Positions 1 to 18,800 of a DNA stretch of 64,000 nucleotides are shown piece by piece. A program made the translations under genes and the position numbers. The notes beneath the pieces are model-generated. The model made no database searches, had not been told where the DNA came from, and saw only the letters and a program-made list of their open reading frames with translations. The stretch spans positions 35,152,110 to 35,216,109 of the forward strand of contig NC_054886.1 of the NCBI RefSeq assembly GCF_018320785.1, written 5' to 3'. Positions within the stretch are counted from its first letter, which is position 1, and the number at the start of each line of letters is the position of its first letter. This stretch comes from Cheilinus undulatus. Lineage: Eukaryota; Chordata; Actinopteri; Labriformes; Labridae.

Positions 1-1560
1 GATTTATAGACTGATTTAAGGACTGATTTAAGGCCACATTTAAGACAAGACTTATAGACTGATTTAAAGTCAAATTTATACCGATTCAAGGCCAAATATA
101 TAGACTGATTGAAGGCCAAATTTTACTGATTTAAGGCAGGATTTATAGACAGATTTAACACCAAATTTATACTGATTTAAGGCCAAAGTTATACTGATTT
201 AAGGCCAGATTTATTCCGATTCAAGGCCAAATATATTGACAAATTTTTTTTTTTTTAAAGATTTATTTTTGGCCTTTATTTGATAGTATAGGACAGGGGA
301 TAGAGTCGGAAACAGGGGAGAGAGTGGGGAGAGACATGCAGGAAATAGTGCCATGGGCTGGATTCGAACCCGGGTCGCCTGCGTATATGGCATGTGCCTT
401 AACCACTCGACTACCGGCGCGCCTATATTGACTAATTTAAGGTCAAATTTATACTGATTTAAGGCCAGATTTATTCCGATTCAAGGCCAAATATATAGAC
501 TAATTTAAGGTCAACTTTATACTGATTTAAGGCAAGATTTAAAGATTGATTTAAGGCCAAATTATACTGATTTAAGGCCAAATTATTATTGATTTAAGAC
601 AAGATTTATAGACTGATTTAAGACCAAATTTATAGACTGATTTAAGGCCATATTTTTCCTGATTCAAGGTCAAATGTATAGACTGATTACAGGCCAAATT
701 TATGCTGATTTAAGGCCAGATTTATACCGATTCAAGGCCAAATATATAGACTGATTATAGGCCAAATTTATACTGATTTAGGACAAGATTTAAAGATTGA
801 TTTAAGGCCAAATATTTACTGATTTAAGACAAGATTTAAAGACTGATTTAAGGCCAAATTATACTGATTGAAGGTCAAATTTATAGACTGATTTAAGGCC
901 AAATTTATACTGATTGAAGGCCAAATTTATTGACTGATTTAAGGCCAAATTTATACTGATTTAAGACAAGATTTAAAGATTGATTTAAGGCCAAATTATA
1001 CTGATTGAAGGCAAAATTTATAGACTGATTTAAGGCCATATTTATAGACTGATTCAAGGGCAGATTTATAGACTGATTTAAGGCCAAATTTATTCCGATT
1101 TAAAGCCAAGAATATAAACTGATTTAAGGCCAAATTTATAGACTGATTTAAGACCAAATTTATTCCGATTTAAAGCCAAGAATATAAACTGATTTAAGGC
1201 CAGATTTATAGACTGATTTAAGGCCAAATTTATTCCGATTTAAAGCCAAGAATATAAACTGATTTTAGGCCAAATTTATAGACTGGTTTAAGACCAAATT
1301 TATTCCGATTTTAAGCCAAGAATATAAACTGATTTAAGGCCAGATTTATAGACTGATTTAAGGCCAAATTTATTCCGATTTAAAGCCAAGAATATAAACT
1401 GATTTAAGGCCAAATTTATAGACTGATTTAAGACCAAATTTATAAACTGATTTAAGGCCAAATTTATCCTGATTTAAGGTCAAATATATAGACTGAAAAA
1501 AGGCCAAATTATACTGATTTAAGGCCAAATTTAGTCTCTAAATTTGGTCTTAAATCAGTC
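1..1560. repeat. 24-bp minisatellite array
   Basis: A tandem array of a diverged unit of about 24 bp, core GACTGATTTAAGGCCAAATT, in dozens of copies. From about 1080 to 1440 the array switches to a longer composite period that includes TTTATTCCGATTTAAAGCC and AAGAATATAAACTGATTT. Short open frames across it only reflect the repeat. A SINE interrupts it at 241-423. Confidence 0.9.
241..423 (-). mobile_element. tRNA-derived SINE, copy 1
   Basis: Read on the minus strand it has a tRNA-like head, with a B-box-like GGTTCGAATCC and an A-box-like region near GGTAGTCGAGTGG. A body follows (CATGTCTCTCCCCACTCTCT...) and a poly-A tail. A target-site duplication TATATTGAC flanks it at 232-240 and 424-432. 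The same family recurs at 47791 (+) and 48829 (-). It inserted after the surrounding minisatellite had formed. Confidence 0.85.
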
Positions 1561-2130
1561 TATTGCAGAAAATCAAGCAGGTGTGGGCTAAATCAGGCCT
1601 AAAATTGGGACAAAAATCAAGTCTGAAATTCTCAAATGGAAAAGGTTTTTGATCAACCAGGACTTATCAATGAGCCTATTGCCTGGCCAAACTGGGTCCA
1701 AAATGGGACCTAAATCAGGACCATCAATGGACCTAGTTGGGCCTACAATCTGGCACAAAATCAGACCTTGAGAGGAGCATAAAATGAGATGTTTGATTTG
1801 GCCCAATCTTGGTAACTATTAGAAAATTCAGGCCTAAATTGGGATCAAAACTGAGCTAAAAAATTGAGCCAACAAGCAGACATAGAATCAGGCCAAAAAT
1901 CTGGCCTTAAATCAGTCTTAACATTGGGCTAAAATTTGGCCTACCATTGTTCAAATTTGACCCAACGTCGAAACAGTCCTAAATTTAAGACCAAAATCTG
2001 TCCCTAAAATAGGACCTCAAATTGAGCCTTAGTCTGGCTTAGAATCAAGCCTAAAATTAGACCGGAAATTTTGTCCTAAATTAGTCTAAAATGTTAAAAC
2101 CCTAACACTGGGCTTAAATCAGGCCACAAA
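1561..2130. repeat. diverged AT-rich repeat next to the 24-bp array
   Basis: Irregular repetition of words such as AAATCAGGCCTAAAATTGG and GGACCTAAATCAG suggests a decayed tandem array. It may be an older, inverted relative of the array at 1-1560, since its GGCCTAAATC words resemble the complement of GATTTAAGGCC. No coding signal is visible. Confidence 0.5.
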
Positions 2131-2202
2131 TACAGATTCCTGGGTAACATCCCATAGATTATGTTTGAGAAGAAAGGAACAGACTGCCATTCTCAGGTAG
2201 CT

Positions 2203-2455
2203 ACAACCCTAATTCCAAAAAAGTTGGGACACTGTGCAAAATGTAAATTAAAGCAGAAGTCAATAAATGTCAAATTTCATAAACCCGTATTTGATTCACA
2301 ATAGAAAATAAACAACACATCAGATGTTGAAAATGAGACAATTCAGTTTGAATTTGTTGGTACCGACATATCTCAAAAAAGAAGGGACAGTCATTGGCTT
2401 TTGTTTTGTTTACAGTTTACACTGTGATACAACTTTTTTGGAACTTGGATTGTAC
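2203..2455. mobile_element. Tc1/mariner-type MITE
   Basis: About 250 bp with terminal inverted repeats. The left end reads CAACCCTAATTCCAAAAAAG; the right end, reverse complemented, reads CAATCCAAGTTCCAAAAAAG. TA dinucleotides flank both sides, the target of Tc1/mariner elements. The termini match those of full-length fish Tc1 elements, but no transposase lies between them, so this is an internally deleted copy. Confidence 0.8.
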
Positions 2456-2529
2456 ATGACATGATCCAGGGAGTTTTCTTCTTGTTCAACTTTTCTTTAC
2501 ATCAGTTTAATGCTCTCCTTGTGTTCTAG

Positions 2530-9814
<7,285 letters not shown>

Positions 9815-10040
9815 AAAATGAAAGCCTATCAGTCAGTCTCTTTCAAAACTGCTGAAGACCCACGATTAGGGGCCAGGGGGCTTGACTGTCATACCTTTTA
9901 TAAAACACATTAACACGGCTTTATATCTGCAATCTGGACCTTTGGAGACCACCTCAGGGTCAGGGTTAGGATCCCTAGAGCCTTCTTATATGCCATGGGT
10001 GGTAACTTGTTTTGAATTAAGTCATGGGTGGAAAGTGGGT
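9815..10040. other. ZNF-A 3' flank
   Basis: Presumed 3' UTR and flank. I see no clear AATAAA before the minisatellite, so the transcript end is not placed. Confidence 0.35.
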
Positions 10041-10049
10041 GGATCTCAG

Positions 10050-10400
10050 AATTCTGACTTTAATCTCAGAATTCTGTCTTTAATCTCAGAATTCTGTCTT
10101 TAATCTCAGAATTTGGACTTTAATCTCAGAATTCTGACTTTAATCTCAGAATTTGGACTTTAATCTCAGAATTCTGACTTTAATCTCAAGATTCTGACTT
10201 TAATCTCAGAATTCTGACTTTAATCTCAAGATTCTGACTTTAATCTTAGAATTCTGACTTTAATCTCAAGATTCTGACTTTGATCTCAGAATTCTGACTT
10301 TAATCTCAAGATTCTGACTTCAATCTCAGAATTCTGATTTTAATCTCAATATTCGGACTTCAATCTCAGAATTCTGACTTTGATCTCAAGATTCTGCCTT
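10050..10400. repeat. 20-bp minisatellite, cluster 1
   Basis: About 18 copies of CTTTAATCTCAGAATTCTGA and variants. The same unit returns at 11760-12260, upstream of ZNF-B. Confidence 0.9.
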
Positions 10401-11755
10401 TAATGATGAAGGTTCATAAAACATTCCAGTCTTGCCTTTTGTAGGCCAGCCCCAGTTTGGAACCCCAGGTGTCATTTCAGCCAATCAGTGCCCCACAAGA
10501 TCCTTTAAAAGCATGAAAAATAAGGGAGAAAAGCTGTTAAAGAGGCTAGCCTCTTAGCTCTGGGCTAATCAGGGATACTAGGCAGCAGCAATCACATTGT
10601 CACTTGGTATCTAAATGCCTAGAATGCAAACAGAGCGTGTGAGAGAGGGTTGTTGAAAAACTACAGCAGAAATTTATAAATTCTAAAATTACATTAAATG
10701 TCATAACGGAGAGAAGAATCACATTTGGATCAAAATTTTCTTCTGAAAACTGTGAGACCAGTACTGTTTAAACATTTCTACTTTTTGACCAAATGATTGA
10801 AAAGCATTCATAATGGTTTGGATAAAAACTCAAACATGCAGGAGTTAAAGATCCTGGTACCTGCTTTAAGACGGATGTTTTGGCTTTTTGTTCCTTCACT
10901 GTCCTTAAAGGAGAAGACTCTGTTCTGTGCAGTCTTAGAAGTACTGTTTTATACGTAAACGTACAGTTTCTACACTGAATTTAAGTTATTTTCAATGACT
11001 CAGAGGTTTTTTATTGAGTATTTTTTCAGATGTAAGATGTTGATTGTTCATGATTGTTCTAGTGAAAACTGTTATCCACATTTCCACATGGTCCAGGTGC
11101 AGTACCTCATTGCTGGAGCTTTTCTTTGCACACTAGGCGCAGAGCAGCTAGATCACCAGATCACCTGGGAATAAAGAAAATAAGATCCAGTCCTTGAAAC
11201 GCCCAACAAATCTCATTTTTGATTTAAAAAATCTTATTTCTACTTTTTGCGAGGCCTTAAATTTAATTTGCAGTTTGCCATGTCTGAATATCTTTGGTTC
11301 TGCTCGGTCTTAACAGCACCCTAGGATTTTTGCTCTGTTCTTTTTGTGGATTTGCTCGTTCACGCCACAGTTCATGGCGGCAGCATGTACCGTACACGTT
11401 CACCAACCATAAACAGAGAGATGATGAGAAAATGTTTAAGGAAATCTGACTTTGATATTAAAATGACTGGGAATTTTCCACAGGGAAACCCAAAAGCACC
11501 ATGAGGAGCAGAAATGTTTTTTTCTTTGGTATAAAACTTTAAAAAGTGCAAAAAAGGGGATTTGTGGAAATGTTGGAATCATCTGTTGATGAGTTCAAAA
11601 TGAATAATTTTTACACACAAACTGTAAAATTTATTCAGTTGTTTTGTTCTACCATTAAAACATCTCAAACTGCTCCTTTGTGTTGTCTGATTATTTCTAA
11701 CAGCTGCTTACCAACTTTTTTCAAAGTCAAAATCTAAGAATTCTCACTCTTTCTC
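10401..11755. other. intergenic region
   Basis: AT-rich sequence between the two 20-bp repeat clusters. Short open frames (for example near 11546) lack coding character. I see no gene here. Confidence 0.4.
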
Positions 11756-11759
11756 CTAT

Positions 11760-12265
11760 AATAATCTCAGAATTCTGACTTTAATCTATAAATTCAGACT
11801 TTAATCTCAAGAGTCTGACTTTAATGTCAGAGTTCTGAATTTAATCTGTAAATTCTGACTTTAATCTCAAAATTCTGACTTTAATCTGTAAATTCTGACT
11901 TTAATCTCAGAGCTCTGACTTTAGTCTGAAAATTCTGACTTTGATCTCAGAATTCTGACTTTATAAATTCTGACTTTAATCTCAGAGTTCTGACTTTAAT
12001 CTGTAAATTCTGACTTTAATCTCAAAATTCTGACTTTAATCTCAGAGTTCTGACTTTAATCTGTAAATTCTGACTATAAATTCTGACTTTAATCTCAGAG
12101 TTCTGACTTTAATCTGTAAATTCTGACTATAAATTCTGACTTTAATCTCAGAGCTCTGACTTTAGTCTCAAAATGTTGACTTTAATCTCAAAACTCTGAT
12201 TTCAATCTCAGAATTTCGACTTTAATCGCAGAATTCAGACTTTAGTCTCAGAGTTCTGACTTTAT
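11760..12265. repeat. 20-bp minisatellite, cluster 2
   Basis: About 25 copies related to CTTTAATCTCAGAATTCTGA, many alternating with AATCTGTAAATTCTGACTTT. It ends about 370 bp before the ZNF-B start codon, so it borders the likely promoter. Confidence 0.9.
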
Positions 12266-12634
12266 CTTACATTTAAATTCCTCTCTGAACTCAGAATTAT
12301 AAAATGCACATTTAATGTTTTTTCTTTAACCTGTCTAGAAAGGCTGTTGTTCATAAATCTCTGATTCCATTTCTTTCTTAGCTTCGTTTTTGAAGAATTA
12401 ATTTTTAAATAATCTTTATAGCCTGCCCTTTAAACGCGGACTTTCGGTCCTCCTGCTGCATTGTTTTGTTTCTAGTCGGACACCATTAGCAGTCGCGCCA
12501 CAGCCAGGAGGACCTCCGCTGCTGTAAATGTGAGAACAAAAACCCTAAAACCATCGGACTGCCTGAGGTTGAAGATGTTTTACTGGATGAAGAGGACCCG
12601 TGGAGGCTCGGAGGCCTTGGACGGGCTCGGGAAC

Positions 12635-12827
12635 ATGTCTAAGTCCGACATTCTGAGAGGAATCGTGAACGAGAAGCTGACCACGGCCGCTCAGGAGATC
12701 CTGGCCGTGGTGGAGAGGACGGTGGCCGGGTATGAGGAGGAGGCGGCGGGCTTCAGGCGGGAGATAGACCGGCAGAGGAGGCAGCTGGAGGTGCTGCTGC
12801 AGCCGAGGGTCACCCTGGAGAAGAGAG
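12635..12827 (+). CDS. ZNF-B exon 1: N-terminal coiled coil
   Basis: Encodes [18 protein letters not shown], then a heptad-rich segment ending [11 protein letters not shown]; donor AGAG|GTCCGT, phase 1. This N-terminus recurs in many teleost C2H2 genes. The surrounding sequence is GC- and CpG-richer than the flanks, as expected of a promoter-proximal exon. Confidence 0.85.
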
Positions 12828-15800
12828 GTCCGTGTGTGGGTGAAGGTGGATGGATTATTTCATCTGCTGGTGGACAGTTATCAGGGTTCACCGCGGAAAC
12901 TCACCAGAGAAACGGCTTATTTAACGGTTATCAATCCGCGGATTAATTTACTGAGTTAATTCAACTTTAACTGCTTTAACGTCCACAAACAAGTTATTTT
13001 CTACTGTTCGGCTCCCAAAAAGTTTTAATTATTCTTCATGTAAACTCTTTATGAGCCGTATTATTATTATTATCACCATTATTATTATAATTATTATCAC
13101 CATTATTATTATAAATATATCACCCTTATTATTATAATTATATCACCCTTATTATTATAACTATTATTTATTATTATTATTATCATAATATATTTACTAA
13201 TATTATTTTATATTTATTATTATCATTATTATTGTATATATATATATATTATTATTATTATTACCATTATTCTTTATATTATTACTTTTTTAATTAATAT
13301 TATTATTATTATATATTAATAATTATGATCATTATTGTTATTATTATTATATATTTTATTATTATTATTTTTATTATTTTATTGCTATTATTACAATTAT
13401 TGTTATTGTTATTATTATTATCACCATTCTTATTTTTTTCATTTATCTTTTTTTTATTATTAATAATAATGCCACCACATTATTTTTATTGTTATTACTA
13501 TTAATATTATGTCGTTGTTTTTATTGTTATTGCCACAATCATCATCATTATTATTATTTTTATTAATATTATGTCGTTATTATTATTATTATCATAAGGA
13601 CTTATAGGTCACCTGTACCAACATTTTAAGATTAAAAACACAGTTGACTTTTGGGGCCAATGTTGTTTTAGAGGTGTGTATCTCATGATGAGTGTAGATT
13701 AATGAGAACAAAAATGTTTTTTCGACTGCAGCACCAGGCTGGGACGTAATAAAACAGAAAAACATGAAATTAATCTGAATACTTTCTGACTGAGTTGTAA
13801 ATAGAGCCTTTATTTTTAGTAGTGCAATGTAAAAGGATTCTTTGTTGACAAAAGATTAACTTGATTTTTGTGGAATATTTTCCAAAACACTCATATAATT
13901 TTCTCCTAATTCCTCCTTAAATTCTCAGCCCTCATCCAGGAGGAAGAAATTCATGATGTGGTGGTTTTGAGTGAAGAGGAGGAAGAGGAGCGGCCCAAAC
14001 AGCCATCTGGTAAATGTTCTGTTTCATAAATAGATAGATAGATAAATGTGTTGTTAAAGACAGAAAAACTAGATTCAGATATGTGACTTTTATTTAAGCT
14101 CAAACACAGAGAAAAGTTTTCTAAAGCAATTACTTCCCAATGGTTGTGTGTGTGGACATTTATATAAAAGTAAAACTCACTAAGTTTCACTTTATTTAAA
14201 CAGAATTTGGACCTCTGATAGACTCCATAGAAAACACTTCCTTCTATTTTCCTCTAGATTGTTTTTAACTGTTTTTGTTTTATGCAGACGATGGTGTTTC
14301 TGTGTAATCTCAGTAATTTGACATGACTCAGACTAACAGAAGCCCACTTCTGACCAAAGAGTGACCTCTGACCTCACCTTTGTACAGGTGCGGAGGACAC
14401 TGAGAGTCTGGGCCTGTGGTTTGATGAATATGAAGACGATGATAATGTCGGGGATGAAGAGCGGGCTTCGGTGCATTTAACGAGTCCGAGCTCCAGACAG
14501 AGAAAAGAAGACCTGAAGGACCCGGACTTTCAGATAACACCCAGGTCAGAAATCCCAGTTTAACCAGTTTGTTAATTACATACCAGTTCACGCCCACCAC
14601 CAGCAGCCAGAACTCCACTCAGCTAGTGGCTGCTGCTCTTTAACCCTCAGGTCCTCCTACAACCCTTTTAGGGCCTTTCGGTTGTATTTTTCCTCTCATT
14701 TCGGCCGTTATTATCTTGAAATTAGGATATCTGACAAAGATTTTCATTTTTAATTCATTCTGGAATATCAGCATTCACACTGTGTTGACAACATTTTCCA
14801 CTGTGTCGACAAAAAACTGACAGTTATCCCCCCGGAGCCATTTTTGGCCCATTGACTTCCATTAAAACCACTTATTTTCATTCTACCGCCATTACTATAT
14901 TGAAAAATGAAATCCTGTTAATTCTTCTGTAGTCCTGTCATTCAGAGGTTAAAAAAAAAAAAAAAAGATGCACACATCTAAAATCATGTCCAGATGTTGC
15001 CATTTTTTCCATGTTTGCAGAGCTGCATTATGGGACTTCTGCCTTCAGAGCTGTAGCTTTGTGTGTTTTCATTTGATTCATTCATTCTTAAATGATTGAT
15101 AAAAGTTTTTTATTTCATGTTAAAAGGTGACATATTTTACCCTTTTAAGACAATCTTATACTGGTCTCAGAGGTTCCACACAACATGCCTGTGAAGTTTG
15201 TTGCTGAAAAAACACTCCAGTGTTGGATTTTTGCGTGTCTAAAAGTCCCTCTGTTTCAGCCCTGCTCATAACGAGCTGTTTCTGTGTCGGTGGCTTAAAT
15301 GTTAATGAGCTGTTTGACCCCGCCCTTGACCACACCCCTCTCAGGAAATGGATGGGGCTTAATGCAGTGGTTCTCAACGTGGGGGTCAGGACCCCCTTGA
15401 GGGTCGCAAGACACTGAGAGGGAGTTGCCAGATGCCTTAAAAAACAAAGAATATTTTCAAGATTACATGTTTGCCACTTTACGCCAATTTTTGCCAACTT
15501 CTAACTTGTTTTCATCATTTTTCACACTAATTTTGCCACATTTTTGCCACTTAAAAGTCATTTTTGTCCATTTTAAACCCTTAACCTTTTTTTTTTGCCA
15601 TTTCTAAACCAATTCTTGTCACTTTTCACCTATAATGGCCTCAGTTCAACCATTATTGCCACTATCACTATCAACCACTTTTTACGCCCATTTTTAGCCA
15701 TTTTAACCATATTTCACTCTGCTGTGCCCATTTTTTGCCAGTTTAATCCATTTTGCTCCCCTCAAAAAAAATTTGCCACTTGTAACCCATTTCTGCTACT

Positions 15801-18800
15801 TTCAGAATCCAATTTCACCTCCTTTTCCACCAATTTTTGCCATTTTCAACCCATTTTGATTGTTATAAGAAAAATGCATTTACATTTTGAAAAAGGCTGT
15901 TTACCACGATGAAAAAGAATTTAACAAAATATTTTTTATTTGATAAGAGTTGTTATTATTCAGGTAAAATATCAAATACAGCTATCACCGCTTAACTTTA
16001 CATTTTACCATAATTTTGCTGACCTTGTAGCGCCACATTATGTAATAACACTGCATTTTGTAATAATAGAATAAATTTTCAATTCATTATGTAATAACGC
16101 CACATTTTGTAATATTAATTCATTATGTAATAACTCCACAATATGTAATAATGTAATGAATTTTTTATTCTTTATGTAATAATGCCGCATTATGTAATAA
16201 TGTAATACATTTTCAATTCATTATGTAATAACGCTGCATTTTGTAATATCAATTCATTATGTAATAACGCCGTATTATGTAATAATGTAATGAATTTTTA
16301 GTTCTTAATTTAATAACGCCACATTTTGTAATATCAGTTCATTATGTAATAATGCTGCGTTATGTTATAGTGTAATGAATTTTTAATTCTTTATGTAATA
16401 ACACCGCATTATGGAATAATGTAATAAATTTTCAATTCATTATGTAATAACGTCACATTTTGTAATAATGTAATAGATTTTCCATTCATTATGTAATAAT
16501 GCTGCATTTTTTAAGCCACTAAGCGGTTAGAGTTAGGGCAAGGTAGTAGGGTACACCCTGGAGCCCACCTTAAATCCTAGGGTTTAGGTTAGGTGTTTAG
16601 TCTAGAGACCTGAAGGGGGGTTAGGTTTAGGCATAAGTCACTAAGCAGTTAGCGTTAGGGCAAGGTAGTTGGGTAGAGCATACCTTGGAGCCCACACTAA
16701 GTCCTGTGGTTAGGGTTATTACATAATGTGACGTTATTACATAATGTGGCACTACAGACCTCCATGGTCCCCAACTTTGGCTGAGCCCCAGAAAGTTCTC
16801 CCCTTTATCCCCCCTTATGGACAGTCTTGTTTGCTCGTGACTATTCTTGATTGTGCATGGCTGTGTTCAGTCACCCTAAGGTCCAGTGGGGGTCCCCAGT
16901 CTCTGGCACCTTTATTTTGGGGGTCGCGAGCTGGAAAGGTCAAGAACCCCTGGCCTAATGGATCTAGGATCAGGAGAGGAGGGGGGAACTTTCCTCTAAG
17001 CAGGGAGGCCCAACCAAACTTGGGGGCGGGGCTAACTCCCCAGCACACATTTTCTGAAAGGTGTAGAAAGAGAGGAGGGATTTTTCTTATTCTTGGGGGG
17101 ATTGTGGACAGGCCAGAAGCACATATTTTTATTAGAAAAGCCTAAAACAGTGTATTTTGCATCATATGTGACCTTTAATGTCTGAATATACCCAGTGACC
17201 TAAAAGGGCCTGAAGTGGAAGAGTGTGATTTTTCTAAACGGGGGTCTGATGGTTAACTCAAAATTTTTGCTGACAATTTTCATCCTGCAGGTTAATCTCC
17301 TCCAAAGTTCGTCCTGGGAAAAGAAAACCAGGCAGACCCCGACTCAGCGAGTCCCAGAACCACCTCGATCTGAAGATCCGCATCCTGGAGAGCTCCCAGA
17401 TCGACGTGCTGTCCAACAGAGGTCTGTCTACAGAGATGTACTGATTTTTTTGTTTTCACTTACAACCTCAAACTTAGCCTAACAATGATCTCCTTCCTGT
17501 TCCAGTGTTCCCAAACTGTCCACTCCACGACCTGAGGTGTCCTCGCGGCCTGCAGGAGGCGGAGTTCCTGGAGCGTCTGAGGTTGACCTTCCCTCAGCTG
17601 GCCAATCAGGAGTCTTTTGAGTTCTTCACGACGGATAAATCGAGGCGGCTTTTTCCTCTGGTGGTGACGACTCGAACGCCTGAGGAGATCTGCAGGAGCA
17701 TCCGGCTGAGTGGGTCGGGGAAATCTGCCCTCTACATCCGCATAAAGGTACTACGATAAAAGCTGAGGGTACAGTTCCAGTAATGATGAGACCAGGCAGG
17801 ACAGTCTGGCTTGTATTGTAGGATATTTGGAATGAAACTGAGAAAAACTTCTGTTTCCGTCTGAATTCTGGGGTCTAACTTGTTTCAGACAGCGGGGGAT
17901 CCTCAGGCCAGCAGCGACGGCGTAAACCTCATGCAGGGAGAAGATGTTTCTCCGTCTACATCAGCTGACCAGACGCTTACGGGGTGACCCAACAGAAACA
18001 TCAGCTGTTTGACACCAGACATCTGTGGAATTTGATCTGATTTTAACAGCTGGTCTCGTCTTTTAGGTTTGCATCTCCTGGAGTTTCGTCTGAGAAAAGA
18101 AAGCGTGGCAGACCCCGCCTCGGAGAAGAGCCGACCCACTACCGTCTCCGGATCTGCATGCTGGAGGATTCCACGTCTGACGTGCTCTCAAAAGAAGGTG
18201 AAACTGTCAGATGTAACTCAGAATCATGTTCCACGGATGCAGAAGTGTCTACATTTCTTTGTTCTTTTCTTCCAGACATGCTGAAGTCTCCGATCCAGGA
18301 CCTCAGCTGTCCTCGTGGACTTCAAGAGGAGGACTTCCTGTCCCTGCTGAGGTCGACCTTCCCTCGGCTGGCCGATGAAAAGCCTTTCCAAGTGTTCAAG
18401 TCGGACCGCAGCAGGCGGCTCCAGCGGCTGCCGGTGACGTCGATGACGCCGGACGAGATCTTCAGGAGCATGAGGAGCACCGGGGTGGAGAAGGCAGTCC
18501 TCTACCTCCGCCTGAAGGTCTTTATCCGGCTTCTTTTTAAAGGCTGAGGTCAAACGTAAGAGATTGTTACAGTTGTTTGTTTCTTGTAGACGGGAGAGGA
18601 AGAGGAGGAGGTCCACCTGCAGAAAAACAGCTCTGATTCTCCAGAAACTTCTGCTGTGAAGTTAAAAACGGATGAAGGTGGACTCACTTCAAGGTAACTC
18701 CGTAAGAAAAGAGCTAAAGCGAGAACATACTTTGAGACAGTCCAATTCCTCTGAGGTTCATTGGGTTTGTTAGAGCCTGAGACTCTGTGGAGCGTGGCTA

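Noticed and set aside
241-423. A functional tRNA gene
   Set aside because: Box sequences belong to a SINE with body, A tail and target duplication; no intact cloverleaf was worked out.
1-2200. Missing 5' exons of ZNF-A
   Set aside because: An AT-hook/LRILED exon was expected upstream of 2530, but I found none in the array; it probably lies outside the window.
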